Made by a program: the position numbers and the translations under genes
Assembly: GCF_022809125.1 (NCBI RefSeq)
Contig: NZ_JALGBI010000003.1
Location: forward strand, 620,001 to 684,000
Origin: Variovorax terrae
GTDB lineage: Bacteria; Pseudomonadota; Gammaproteobacteria; Burkholderiales; Burkholderiaceae_C
Direction: 5' to 3'
DNA: 64,000 nt
The notes under the pieces: model-generated
What the model was told of the DNA's origin: nothing
Databases searched by the model: none
What the model saw: only the letters and a program-made list of their open reading frames with translations
Shown: positions 1 through 7,959 of the stretch, piece after piece
Numbering within the stretch: the first letter of the stretch is position 1
How the letters are laid out: each line of letters opens with the position of its first letter

Positions 1-2
1 TG

Positions 3-227
3 AGCACCTGGCGCGGGCTGGTGGTGCCCAAGGCCACGCCCGACGCGATCGTTGCCAAGCTCGGCGAGGTGCTGGCCAAGGTCAATGCGGACCCGGCCTA
101 CCAGCAGATTCTGGAGCGCCAGAATCTCGGCCGCATTCTTGAGAACCGCGAGCAGTTCGCAGCGTTCCTGAAGCAGGGCGACGAGCAGTACAAGCGCATC
201 GTCCCGATGCTGCAAATGACAAAGTAA
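3..227 (+). CDS. Bug-family tripartite tricarboxylate transporter solute-binding protein, C-terminal end (partial)
   Basis: The first 75 codons of the window are the tail of a gene starting outside it. The stretch GLVVPKATPDAIVAKLGE followed by DPAYQQILERQ and a final QYKRIVPML is typical of the C-terminal lobe of periplasmic Bug/TctC-type binding proteins, where 'VPKGTP..IV.kL' is a family signature (established knowledge). Such proteins deliver carboxylates or related small acids to a membrane permease. The next gene, an enoyl-CoA hydratase, starts about 20 bp downstream in the same direction, so the binding protein probably belongs to a catabolic operon with it. Ligand unknown. The start and signal peptide are not in view. 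Confidence 0.8.
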   Translation, partial: STWRGLVVPKATPDAIVAKLGEVLAKVNADPAYQQILERQNLGRILENREQFAAFLKQGDEQYKRIVPMLQMTK

Positions 228-247
228 GCAGTGAAGAAGTGCCTGCC

Positions 248-1021
248 ATGACATCGACGAAGCATCTCGAGTTGGAGGTGGAGGGGCCTATCGCCTTCCT
301 GTCCCTGTGCCGGCCCGACAAGCTCAACGTGCTGACCCTGGCCACACTGGAGGCGCTGGACCGCGCCTGCGGCGAGCTGGAGCAGCGGCGCGAGGTAAGG
401 GCAGTGGTGGTGCATTCCACCAACCCGAAAGCCTTCTGCGCCGGCGCGGACATCGCCGAGTGGGGCGCGCTGCCGGCGGTCGACATGTGGCGGCTGTCGA
501 CCCGCCTGGGCCATCGCGTTCTCGACCGGCTGGCGCGCCTGCCGCAGCCCACGATTGCCGCCATCGACGGACTGGCCCTGGGCGGTGGCCTGGAGCTGGC
601 GCTGGCCTGCGACATTCGCATCGCCGGCGACGCCGCCCGGTTCGGCATGCCCGAAACGACGGTCGGCGCCGTGCCCGGCTGGGGCGGCACCCTGCGCCTG
701 CCGACGGTGGTGGGCGTACCGCAAGCCAAGCGGCTGCTGTTCTCCGGCGCCATGATCGACGTGGCAGAGGCGCTGCGGATCGGCTTGATCCAGGAGTGGG
801 TCCATTCGGATTCGGCGCTGGCGCAGGCCCGGACGATGGCCGCCCAGATCGTCCGCAACGCGCCCTTTGCGGTCCGCATGATCAAACAGCTGCTGGATTC
901 GCCCCATGGCGGCTTGCCGGCGGAGACCCTGGCCGCCGGCTTTGCGGCCTCGCTGGAAGACGGGCGGGAAGGCGTGCAGGCCTTCAAGGACAAGAGAAAG
1001 CCGGTGTTCACGGACGCCTGA
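248..1021 (+). CDS. enoyl-CoA hydratase/isomerase family protein
   Basis: A 257-residue protein, normal length for the crotonase fold. It would hydrate or isomerise a 2-enoyl-CoA in the cytoplasm. The oxyanion-hole segments are visible: AFCAGADIAEWG near residue 60 and DGLALGGGLELALACDIRIA near residue 105, followed by FGMPETTVGAVPGWGGTLRLP, which carries the usual acidic region. ATG at 248 was preferred over GTG at 239 because alignable sequence begins at TSTKHLELEV; a weak GAAG lies upstream. It follows the Bug protein closely and precedes a DUF993 gene by 39 bp, suggesting one degradation operon. The acyl-CoA substrate cannot be told from sequence. Confidence 0.88.
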   Translation: MTSTKHLELEVEGPIAFLSLCRPDKLNVLTLATLEALDRACGELEQRREVRAVVVHSTNPKAFCAGADIAEWGALPAVDMWRLSTRLGHRVLDRLARLPQPTIAAIDGLALGGGLELALACDIRIAGDAARFGMPETTVGAVPGWGGTLRLPTVVGVPQAKRLLFSGAMIDVAEALRIGLIQEWVHSDSALAQARTMAAQIVRNAPFAVRMIKQLLDSPHGGLPAETLAAGFAASLEDGREGVQAFKDKRKPVFTDA

Positions 1022-1060
1022 GTCCGCGCCGGCGACAGGCCCCTGAAATTTGAGAAACCC

Positions 1061-2227
1061 ATGAAGATTCAACTCCCCCAGCAAGACGGCTCGCTCCTGG
1101 ACTACCGCATGAAGGCGCAGCCGATCCGGCCGCCCGCCGGCGCGCCCGCCTTCAGCCGCACTGCCTACGCGGCCTCGCATGTGGTGATCGACCCGCTGGC
1201 CACCCGCGACCCCTGGGACAGCTCGCCGTGCGTGGACTGGGACGCCACCCTGGCCTTTCGCGAGCATCTGTGGTCGCTGGGCTTCAAGGTGGCGGAGGCC
1301 ATGGACACGGCCCAGCGCGGCATGGGACTCGATTGGCCGGTGGCGCGCGAGCTGATCCAGCGCAGCATCCGCCATGCGCGCGGCATTCCCGGGGCTGACC
1401 TCGCCTGCGGCGTGGGCACGGACCAGTTGATCGTCAGCGAGCACACCGGCCTGGCCGACGTGGAGGCCGCCTACCGCGAGCAGCTTGCCGTCGTGGAGGC
1501 CGAGGGCGGCCGCGCGATCCTGATGGCGAGCCGGTCCCTGGCCCGCTGCGCCAGGGGCCCGGACGACTACCTGGCGCTGTACGGCCGGCTGCTGCGCGAC
1601 ACGTCGCAGCCCGTCATCCTGCACTGGCTGGGCGAGATGTTCGACCCCGCGCTGCGCGGCTACTGGGGCAGCCCGGACCTGTCCGGCGCGCTCGACACCG
1701 TGGCGGCGCTGATACGCGAGAACGCGCGGCATGTGGAAGGCATCAAGGTGTCCCTGCTCGACGCGAAGTTGGAACTGGAGCTGCGCCGGCGCCTGCCGGC
1801 CGGCGTCAAGATGTACACGGGCGACGATTTCAACTACGCCGAGCTGATGGCCGGCGATGCGTCGGGCTACTCGCACGGCCTGCTCGGCATCCTCGACCCG
1901 ATTGCCCCGGTTGCCGCGGCCGCGCTGGGGGAGCTCGCCGCCGGCCGCGCGGAACGGTTCCGCGAGATCCTGGACCCCACGGTGGCCCTGTCGCGCGAGA
2001 TCTTCCGCGCACCCACGCGCCACTACAAGGCCGGCGTCGTCTTTCTGGCCTGGCTCAATGGGCATCAATCGCACTTCTCGATGGTGGCCGGTGCGCAGTC
2101 GGCGCGCGGCGCGGCGCACTATGCCAAGGTCTTCGAGCTGGCCGACCAGAGCGGCGTGCTGAGCGACCCGGACTTGGCCCGCCGGCGCATGGCCTCGTAT
2201 CTCAGCGTGGCTTGCGGCGTGAACTGA
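1061..2227 (+). CDS. DUF993 family protein (dihydrodipicolinate-synthase-like TIM barrel)
   Basis: A 388-residue protein matching the DUF993 family, which is grouped with the dihydrodipicolinate synthase/N-acetylneuraminate lyase-like barrels (established knowledge). Family-typical stretches include HVVIDPLA near residue 40, GVGTDQL near residue 120, QPVILHWLGEMFDP near residue 185, GIKVSLLDAKLE (the expected position of a barrel Lys) and YTGDDFNYAELM. Its reaction is not known; a lyase or aldolase acting on a carbonyl substrate is inference. It sits between an enoyl-CoA hydratase and a MaoC-like hydratase on the same strand, which favours a role in breaking down a carboxylated or CoA-linked compound. 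Confidence 0.75.
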   Translation: MKIQLPQQDGSLLDYRMKAQPIRPPAGAPAFSRTAYAASHVVIDPLATRDPWDSSPCVDWDATLAFREHLWSLGFKVAEAMDTAQRGMGLDWPVARELIQRSIRHARGIPGADLACGVGTDQLIVSEHTGLADVEAAYREQLAVVEAEGGRAILMASRSLARCARGPDDYLALYGRLLRDTSQPVILHWLGEMFDPALRGYWGSPDLSGALDTVAALIRENARHVEGIKVSLLDAKLELELRRRLPAGVKMYTGDDFNYAELMAGDASGYSHGLLGILDPIAPVAAAALGELAAGRAERFREILDPTVALSREIFRAPTRHYKAGVVFLAWLNGHQSHFSMVAGAQSARGAAHYAKVFELADQSGVLSDPDLARRRMASYLSVACGVN

Positions 2228-2285
2228 TGGCCCGCTCCCATCAACGTCCAGGCCTTGCACAACCAGGCACGGGAAGGGGCCGGCC

Positions 2286-2732
2286 TTGAACCGCTTTGTC
2301 GAGGTGGGAGACGCCGCCGTCTTCGAGAAAACGGTGGGCGAGTCGGATGTCTATCTCTTTGCCGGCATCACGGGCGATCTCGCGCCCAACCATGTCAACG
2401 AGGCCTTCATGAAGACCTCGCAATTCGGCCGGCGCGTGGCCCACGGGGTCTTGCTGGTGGGCTTCATGTCGACCGCCTCGACCCTGCTCGTGGCGCGTGC
2501 GCTGGAGCGCGGCTGCGGCGGCACGCCAGTCTCGCTCGGCTACGACCGGATCCGTTTTCTCCAGCCCGTGTTCATCGGCGACACGGTCAAGGTGGCGTAC
2601 CGGATCGTCGAGGTCGATCCGGCCCGGCAGCGTTCACGCTCGGCGATCACCGTCACCAACCAGGACGGCGCCGTGGTGGCGGTGGCCGAGCATGTGCTGA
2701 AGTGGCTGGCGCGTGCGGAAGGTCCGGGCTGA
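2286..2732 (+). CDS. MaoC-like hotdog-fold hydratase
   Basis: A 148-residue single hotdog-domain protein. The MaoC/R-hydratase pattern is visible: DVYLFAGITGDLAPNHVNEAFMK carries the catalytic-type Asp and His (D..NH), followed by GRRVAHGVLLVGFMS. The family hydrates trans-2-enoyl-CoA in the cytoplasm. The likely start is TTG at 2286, with a GGAAGGGG purine tract 5-12 bases upstream; no ATG covers the conserved N-terminus. It closes the + strand group and faces a convergent amidotransferase gene, with only 39 bp between their stop codons. Confidence 0.8.
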   Translation: MNRFVEVGDAAVFEKTVGESDVYLFAGITGDLAPNHVNEAFMKTSQFGRRVAHGVLLVGFMSTASTLLVARALERGCGGTPVSLGYDRIRFLQPVFIGDTVKVAYRIVEVDPARQRSRSAITVTNQDGAVVAVAEHVLKWLARAEGPG

Positions 2733-2771
2733 AGCGGGCAGGCGATCCGGGGCGATTCAGCCCACCGTCGT

Positions 2772-3536
2772 TCAGGCCTGCAGCGCGCCGTCCACGAACA
2801 CCTTGAGCTCGCCGGGCTGGAACGTGGTCCAGGTCTCGTTGGTGGTGAGCGGCGCGGTCACCACCACGGCCACGCGGTCGTTCGGCGTGGTGTGCTGAGC
2901 GAAGTCGATGCTCACGTCCTCGTCCGCCAGCTTGGCCTGGTTGAACGGGTGGCGGCGCTCCACGTAGCAGAGATGGGTCGAGGCATGCGCCCACAGCGCC
3001 TGGCCGTTGGACAGCAGGAAGTTGAAGGTGCCGTGCTGCGCAATGCGCGCGCTCAGCTCGCGCAGCGTGAGCGTGAGTTCCTGCACGCTGGGCACGCCTG
3101 CGTGCGACTTGGCCAGCTCCTGCATGATCCAGCAGAACGCGCGCTCGCTGTCGGTGGTGCCGACCGGCTGGAAGCCTGCGTGCAGGCGCGGGTGGAAATC
3201 CTTCAGGTCGCCGTTGTGCGCGAACACCCAGTAGCGGCCCCACAGCTCGCGCACGAACGGGTGGCAGTTCTCCAGCGCCACTTCGCCTTGCGTGGCCTTG
3301 CGGATGTGGGCGATGACGTTGCGGCTCTTGATCGGATAGCGGCGGATCAACCCGGCCACCGGCGATTCGAAGGCCGGCTGGTGGTCCACGAAATGGCGCA
3401 GGCCCTTGCCCTCGAAGAAGGCGATGCCCCAGCCGTCGGCGTGGTGGTCGGTGCGGCCGCCGCGCTCGGCGAAGCCCGTGAAGCTGAACATCACGTCGGT
3501 GGGGGTGTTGCAGTTCATGCCGAGCAGCTGGCACAT
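2772..3536 (-). CDS. yafJ: class II glutamine amidotransferase, YafJ type
   Basis: A 254-residue protein starting MCQLLGMNCNTP. After removal of Met the catalytic Cys2 becomes the N-terminal nucleophile of a class II (Ntn) amidotransferase domain. HHADGWGIAFFEGKGL, HIRKATQGEVALENCHPF and WVFAHNGDLKDF are the usual glutamine-binding segments of the YafJ/YfbE-like group (established knowledge). It would release ammonia from glutamine for an unknown acceptor. Only a few bases separate it from the MFS gene upstream on the minus strand, so both are probably co-transcribed. The longer frame upstream of this Met is not conserved and overlaps the MFS gene. Confidence 0.88.
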   Translation of the reverse strand: MCQLLGMNCNTPTDVMFSFTGFAERGGRTDHHADGWGIAFFEGKGLRHFVDHQPAFESPVAGLIRRYPIKSRNVIAHIRKATQGEVALENCHPFVRELWGRYWVFAHNGDLKDFHPRLHAGFQPVGTTDSERAFCWIMQELAKSHAGVPSVQELTLTLRELSARIAQHGTFNFLLSNGQALWAHASTHLCYVERRHPFNQAKLADEDVSIDFAQHTTPNDRVAVVVTAPLTTNETWTTFQPGELKVFVDGALQA

Positions 3537-3540
3537 GGTC

Positions 3541-5019
3541 TCACTCCTTGACCCGGACGGGACGGCGGCCCGTGTTCTCGCGCAGCTGCCAGGCGGCCAC
3601 CAGGGCCAGCGCGCACAGGGCCGCAAGCATCAGAAAGGATTCGTTGAACGCGGCCAGCCGCTCGGGGCTGGTGGCGCTGTTGGCCAGCGAATCGCCATGC
3701 GCGGCCAGCCGCCACTCGAGCACGATGGCGCACAGGCTCACGCCCGCGGCGCCGCCCAGCATGCGTACGAAGTTGATGGCGCTGGCGCCCTGCGGGATCA
3801 GGTCCTTGTGCAGCCCGCGCATCGAGCCGAGGTTCAGCGAGGGCAGGATGAAGCCCAGCCCGATGCGCCCCAGGATGGCCCAGGCCACCAGCACCCACAG
3901 CGCCGAGTGCAGGTCTACCGTGGTCATCAGCGCGAACGAGGCCGCCAGCAGGGCCAGCCCGATGCTCACCAGCAGGTAGGTCGGCTGGCGGTCGGCCAGC
4001 CGGCCGACGATGGCGATGGCGGCGGCCAGCACGAAGCCCGAGGGCAGCAGGATGGTGCCCACGTGCGAGGCAGAGAGCTTGAGCGCCGTCTGCATGTAGA
4101 CCGGCAGCAGGTAGGTGGAGCCGAACAGCGCCGTGCCGTAGATCACGGCCACCATGCTGCCCATGGCGAACTGGCGGTGGCCGAACAGCGCGAGGTTCAT
4201 CAGCGGGCTGCCGCCGTGGCGCTGCAGGCGCCGTTGCCACCCGATGAAGGCGACCAGCGCCGCCGCCGCGCCCGACAGCAGCAGCACGGCCTCCAGCACC
4301 GTGCCGCCGCGCAGCGCCACCAGCCCGTTGAGCAGGCACAGCGTGCCCACCGTGCCCAGCAGCAGGCCGCGCCAGTCCAGCGCCGCGCCGTCGCGCCGGG
4401 CCGGCACGCCGCCGGGCGCGGTGACCGGCACGAACTTGTAGGCCAGCCACAGCGAGGCCAGGCAGAACGGCACCACCATGAAGAAGATCGAGCGCCAGCC
4501 GAACAGGTCCACCAACACGCCGCCGATGCTGGGCCCGATGGCCGGCGCCAGCACCACGCCCATGCCGAAGATGCCGCTGGCGCGGCCCTGCTCGTGCGAG
4601 TCGAAGGCCCGCAGGATGATGATGGCCGGGATCGGCTGCACCACGCCCGCGGCCAGCCCCTCGGCCACGCGCGCCACCAGCACCAGGCTGAACTGGTTGG
4701 ACAGCCCGCCCACGATGCCGCCGGCCAGCAACAGCAGCATGGTGCCGACATAGGTGCGCCGGTAGCCGTAGCGCGCCAGCAGCCAGGGCGTGGTGAGCAT
4801 GGACACCGTCATCGCCACCATGAAGCCCGAGCTGACCCACTGGGCGCGCTCCTGGCCGATGGTGAAGTGGTGGCTCATGTCGGGGATCGCCACGTTGACG
4901 ATGGTGGACGACATGATGGACGCCATGGTGCCGACCATGACCGAGAGCAGCAGCAGCCAACGGTAGCGCGGGCCGTAGCGCTCGCGCAGGGTGTTCAGCG
5001 ACGGGGTGGGGGAGGACAT
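3541..5019 (-). CDS. MFS transporter, DHA2 (EmrB-like) drug:proton antiporter family
   Basis: A 492-residue inner-membrane protein with about 14 hydrophobic segments, the DHA2/EmrB architecture. The loop 2-3 type motif appears as LLARYGYRRTYVG and the motif C-like stretch as GMGVVLAPAIGPSIGGVLVD. ASIMSSTIVNVAIPDMSHHF near the N-terminus is typical of EmrB-like pumps. It would export drugs or other hydrophobic compounds with proton influx. ATG at 5019 (MSSPTPSLN) was chosen; the 18 extra codons upstream are Arg/Pro-rich and unlikely to be translated. Its 5' end lies about 70 bp from the presumed ICE left end, so the insertion may have displaced its natural promoter. Confidence 0.85.
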   Translation of the reverse strand: MSSPTPSLNTLRERYGPRYRWLLLLSVMVGTMASIMSSTIVNVAIPDMSHHFTIGQERAQWVSSGFMVAMTVSMLTTPWLLARYGYRRTYVGTMLLLLAGGIVGGLSNQFSLVLVARVAEGLAAGVVQPIPAIIILRAFDSHEQGRASGIFGMGVVLAPAIGPSIGGVLVDLFGWRSIFFMVVPFCLASLWLAYKFVPVTAPGGVPARRDGAALDWRGLLLGTVGTLCLLNGLVALRGGTVLEAVLLLSGAAAALVAFIGWQRRLQRHGGSPLMNLALFGHRQFAMGSMVAVIYGTALFGSTYLLPVYMQTALKLSASHVGTILLPSGFVLAAAIAIVGRLADRQPTYLLVSIGLALLAASFALMTTVDLHSALWVLVAWAILGRIGLGFILPSLNLGSMRGLHKDLIPQGASAINFVRMLGGAAGVSLCAIVLEWRLAAHGDSLANSATSPERLAAFNESFLMLAALCALALVAAWQLRENTGRRPVRVKE

Positions 5020-5087
5020 GCGGGGCGGACGTGGGAGCGGGCGGCGGGCCGCCGGCAAGGCGGCCCGACCCATGCATTGTGCCCGCC

Positions 5088-5098
5088 TTTTTTTGTTT
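5088..5098. repeat. candidate attL core at a T-tract
   Basis: A run of seven T followed by GTTT lies between the chromosomal MFS gene and the integrase. Tn4371-family elements are known to integrate at short T-rich 8-bp targets of the TTTTTCAT type (established knowledge), so this tract is the best candidate for the left junction. The matching right tract is CTTTTTAT at 54616-54623. The exact crossover cannot be fixed without an empty-site sequence. Confidence 0.35.
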
Positions 5099-5207
5099 CA
5101 CGATGACTCCAGCCCGGTAGTTCGCTGGACTGCGCCGAAGCTCGATACAGCAGGTTTATCAATAACTTACGCGCGTCCATCATATGCCGGTGCTTTCTGA
5201 AACTTGA

Positions 5208-5245
5208 CCCGGTTTTCCCTCGCGCCGCTCCTATCTGGCTCTTGG
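5208..5245 (+). repeat. imperfect direct repeat inside the left ICE end
   Basis: This 38-bp stretch, containing CGCTCCTATCTGGCTC, recurs as CGCTCCTATGTGGCTC at 54388-54425 in the same orientation near the right end. The copies align without gaps and differ at roughly a quarter of positions. Placed just before the integrase gene and just inside each end, they could be arm-type integrase or excisionase binding sites (inference). Confidence 0.5.
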
Positions 5246-5271
5246 AATCCGGGGCGTTCCAAGGAGTCATC

Positions 5272-6477
5272 ATGGCAAAGATCAAGCTCACCAAGACCGC
5301 CGTGGAGGCGGCCCAGCCCCAAGCCAAGGATGTTGAACTGCGGGATACCGTGGTGCCCGGCTTCCTGTGCAAGATTACCCCGGCGGGCCGCCGGGTGTTC
5401 ATGCTCCAGTACCGCACGAACTCCGGCCAGCCCCGCAAGCCCTCGCTGGGGCTGTACGGGGAGCTGACCGTCGAACAGGCACGAGTTAAGGCACAGGACT
5501 GGCTGGCCGAGGTTCGCCGGGGTGGCGACCCCGGCGGCGCCAAGGCCGAGGCGCGCAAGGCACCCACGATGGCCGAGTTGTGCAAGAAATTCATGGAGGG
5601 CTACTCCAAGAAGCGCAACAAGCCCAGCACGCAGGACGGCTATCAGGGCGTCATCGACCGCAACATCATCCCGCTGCTGGGCCGCAAGAAGGTGCATGAC
5701 GTGAAGCGGCCCGACATTGCCGGGCTGATGGAGAAGCTGGCCTACAAGCCGACCGAGGCGAACAAGACCTTCGGCGTGCTGCGCAAGATGTTCAACCTGG
5801 CCGAAGTGTGGGGCTTCCGCCCGGACGGCACGAATCCGTGCCGCCACGTCCCGATGTACCCGCCGGGCAGGGAAACCCGGCTCATCGTGGACGAGGAAAT
5901 GGTGCGGATCTTCCGCCATCTGGAGAAGCTGGAGGCGGAAGGGCTGGAGAATTACGTCATCCCGCTGGCGATCCGGCTGCAATTCGAGTTTGCTGCCCGG
6001 CGCTCCGAAATCTGCCCGCTCGAATGGAGCTGGCTGGACTTCGAGAACCGGCGCGTGGTGTGGCCCGACAGCAAGGTCGGCGGCATTTCCAAGCCCATGA
6101 GCGAGGAAGCCTATCGGCTGCTTTCGACGGCGCCGCGCCGGGAGGGCTGCCCCTATGTCCTGCCATCGCCCAACGACTCGACCAAGCACCTGACCTTTGG
6201 CGAGCACTATGGCGGCTGGTGCCGGGTGCTCAAAGCCGCCGGCGTCCCGCACGTCGGCACGCATGGTATCCGCCATCGCTCGACCACCGACATTGCCAAT
6301 TCGGGTGTGCCGACCAAAGTGGGCATGAAGCTGACGGGGCACAAGACCGTGGCGATGTTCATGCACTATGTCCATACCGAGGACAAACCCGTGCGCGATG
6401 CGGCGGAGCTAGTAGCGACCCGGCGGCAGACCATTACCGGGGCGCGGCTGCAGCAGCCCCAGGAGGCCACGGCATGA
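5272..6477 (+). CDS. int: tyrosine recombinase (ICE integrase)
   Basis: A 401-residue site-specific recombinase that would insert and excise the ICE. N-terminal DUF4102-like arm-binding domain (residues about 1-85, with GLYGELTVEQARVKAQDWLAE), SAM-like core-binding domain (about 95-180), then the catalytic domain. Catalytic residues visible: Arg in FEFAARRSEICPLEW (about 241), Lys in the SKVGG turn, HxxR in GTHGIRHRS (about 330), His in LTGHKT and Tyr in FMHYVHTED (about 366). The start MAKIKLTK follows AAGGAG by 5 bp, and is preferred to an upstream in-frame start. The stop overlaps the ATG of the DUF1016 gene (ATGA), implying translational coupling of a nuclease to the integrase. Confidence 0.95.
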   Translation: MAKIKLTKTAVEAAQPQAKDVELRDTVVPGFLCKITPAGRRVFMLQYRTNSGQPRKPSLGLYGELTVEQARVKAQDWLAEVRRGGDPGGAKAEARKAPTMAELCKKFMEGYSKKRNKPSTQDGYQGVIDRNIIPLLGRKKVHDVKRPDIAGLMEKLAYKPTEANKTFGVLRKMFNLAEVWGFRPDGTNPCRHVPMYPPGRETRLIVDEEMVRIFRHLEKLEAEGLENYVIPLAIRLQFEFAARRSEICPLEWSWLDFENRRVVWPDSKVGGISKPMSEEAYRLLSTAPRREGCPYVLPSPNDSTKHLTFGEHYGGWCRVLKAAGVPHVGTHGIRHRSTTDIANSGVPTKVGMKLTGHKTVAMFMHYVHTEDKPVRDAAELVATRRQTITGARLQQPQEATA

Positions 6478-7634
6478 ATGCCCGGACGCCCAAGGCAAAA
6501 GGCGCTGCCTTGCCTGCCGGCTACGCCGGCATCCACGGCGGCATCGTGGAACTGCTCGATGCCGCCCGCCAGGCGGCGGCGCGCAGCGTCAATGCACTGA
6601 TGACGGCCAGCTATTGGGAGATTGGCCGCCGCATCGTGGAGGCAGAGCAACAGGGCAAGCGGCGCGCAGGGTACGGCGAACAGTTGATTGCCCGGCTGTC
6701 CGCCGACCTGACCGCGCGCTTCGGGCGCGGGTTCAGCCCGGACAACCTGGAGAACATGCGGCGGTTCTTCGCCGCCTATCCCCGGCCGGTGATTTCCGAG
6801 GCACTGTCTCGGAAATCGGGGGACGGGCTGCCCGCCGAGAAATCCGAGACAGTGTCTCGGAAATTCGCCCTGGGCGAGCTGGCGCAGGTGTTCACGCTGC
6901 CGTGGTCGGCCTACGTGCGGCTGCTGTCGGTCAAGGACGAGTACGCCCGCCGCTTCTACGAAGCCGAGGCGTTGCGCGGCGGCTGGAGCGTGCGCCAGCT
7001 TGATCGGCAGATCGGCAGCCAGTTCTACGAGCGCACCGCCTTGTCGAAGGACAAGGCGGCGATGCTGGTCAAGGGCGCTGCGCCCAGGCCGGAGGATGCC
7101 GTCAGGCCGGACGATGCGATCAAAGACCCGTATGTGCTGGAGTTCCTGAACCTCAAGGACGAGTATTCGGAATCCGACCTCGAAGCGGCCCTGATCCAGC
7201 GGCTGGAGGATTTTCTGCTGGAGCTGGGCGAAGGGTTTACCTTCGTCGGGCGGCAGCGGCGCTTGCGCATCGACCAGACGTGGTATCGGGTGGATCTGCT
7301 GTTCTTCCACCGGCGGCTGCGCTGCCTGGTCATCATCGACTTGAAGTTGGGCAGCCTGACCCATGCGGACGTGGGACAGATGCACATGTATTGCAACTAC
7401 GCCAAAGAGCATTGGGCCTATCCCGATGAAAACCCGCCCGTGGGTTTGATCCTCTGCGCCGACAAGGGCCATGCCCTGGCGCGGTATGCCTTGGAGGGCT
7501 TGCCGACGAAGGTGATGGCGGCGAACTACCGCACCGTGCTGCCGGATGCCGAGCTGTTGCAGAAAGAACTGGAAACCACGCGGCGACTGCTGGAGTCGCG
7601 TGCGGCGAAGCAGCCCAGGAAGCTCCCGCAATAG
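6474..7634 (+). CDS. DUF1016/YhcG-type PDDEXK nuclease-domain protein
   Basis: A 386-residue protein. The N-terminal DUF1016_N region (about residues 15-180, with SYWEIGRRIVEAEQQGKRRAG and RFGRGFSPDNLENMRRFF) is followed by a C-terminal PD-(D/E)XK domain with the core DLLFFHRRLRCLVIIDLKLG near residues 280-300 (Asp ... Asp-x-Lys). The family occurs near recombinases and restriction-modification genes; its role in DNA processing or defence is not settled. ATG overlaps the integrase stop. A short insert between the domains (residues about 105-130) is encoded by two tandem DNA palindromes, giving the repeated SRKS/SRKF stretch. Confidence 0.85.
   Translation: MNARTPKAKGAALPAGYAGIHGGIVELLDAARQAAARSVNALMTASYWEIGRRIVEAEQQGKRRAGYGEQLIARLSADLTARFGRGFSPDNLENMRRFFAAYPRPVISEALSRKSGDGLPAEKSETVSRKFALGELAQVFTLPWSAYVRLLSVKDEYARRFYEAEALRGGWSVRQLDRQIGSQFYERTALSKDKAAMLVKGAAPRPEDAVRPDDAIKDPYVLEFLNLKDEYSESDLEAALIQRLEDFLLELGEGFTFVGRQRRLRIDQTWYRVDLLFFHRRLRCLVIIDLKLGSLTHADVGQMHMYCNYAKEHWAYPDENPPVGLILCADKGHALARYALEGLPTKVMAANYRTVLPDAELLQKELETTRRLLESRAAKQPRKLPQ
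6792..6861. repeat. two tandem palindromes inside the DUF1016 coding sequence
   Basis: ATTTCCGAG-GCACTGT-CTCGGAAAT (6792-6816, perfect 9-bp arms) is followed by TCCGAGACA-G-TGTCTCGGA (6843-6861, perfect 9-bp arms). Both share the TGTCTCGGAAAT half. They keep the reading frame and encode the low-complexity linker between the two protein domains. This looks like a small palindromic element tolerated in a linker. Confidence 0.7.
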
Positions 7635-7959
7635 CCGGGCGTCCCGGTGTGCAGCCGTCGGGTTCGCGGGCTGCGCCCCACGCTTCGTGTCGAATCGCGG
7701 CCATTCGGCTTTGACCCCTGACGCCTCCGGCCCTCTCGGGCCTGCGCGCTCCGCTTGCCCCCAAAGCCGATTGTGCGCAGTGGGCGGGTGTGGGCGGTCT
7801 TGCTGTTCCCTTCACCGTATCACGGCGTTCTCGCCGTCAAGGGCGGCGCGCGCCATGCGCGCTTGCGACCTGGCGGCCGTCTGCGACCCCTGACTGCTTG
7901 CGCTGCGCCGTGCTGGCGCCGGTTCCGGGCAATTCCGCCCGAGCAACCGGAGAACGATC
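7635..7959. other. 325-bp non-coding spacer upstream of radC, carrying a dispersed ICE repeat
   Basis: No supported gene. Positions about 7667-7760 resemble 15813-15908 (CGGGCTGYGCCCC, then GGCCATTCGGCTT, then a CGCCTCCGG/CGCCTTCG block). The 3' part also shares an exact 22-bp string with 11023-11044. The end (GAGCAACCGGAGAACGATC) leads into radC with a GGAG ribosome site. It probably serves as leader or regulatory DNA for radC. Confidence 0.5.

Noticed and set aside
82..2260. Long minus-strand open frames opposite the enoyl-CoA hydratase and DUF993 genes
   Set aside because: They are GC-driven shadows with Arg/His/Gln-rich, domain-free translations and lie opposite well-supported genes.
5040..5098. 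Hairpin CGGGCCGCC/GGCGGCCCG at 5045-5067 plus T-tract as a terminator
   Set aside because: The T-run lies about 20 bp from the stem and no plus-strand gene ends there; the T-tract is more likely the integration target.
3406..5106. A 566-codon plus-strand frame opposite the MFS gene
   Set aside because: Translation is Gln/His/Arg low-complexity with no domain; the minus strand encodes a clear 14-helix transporter.
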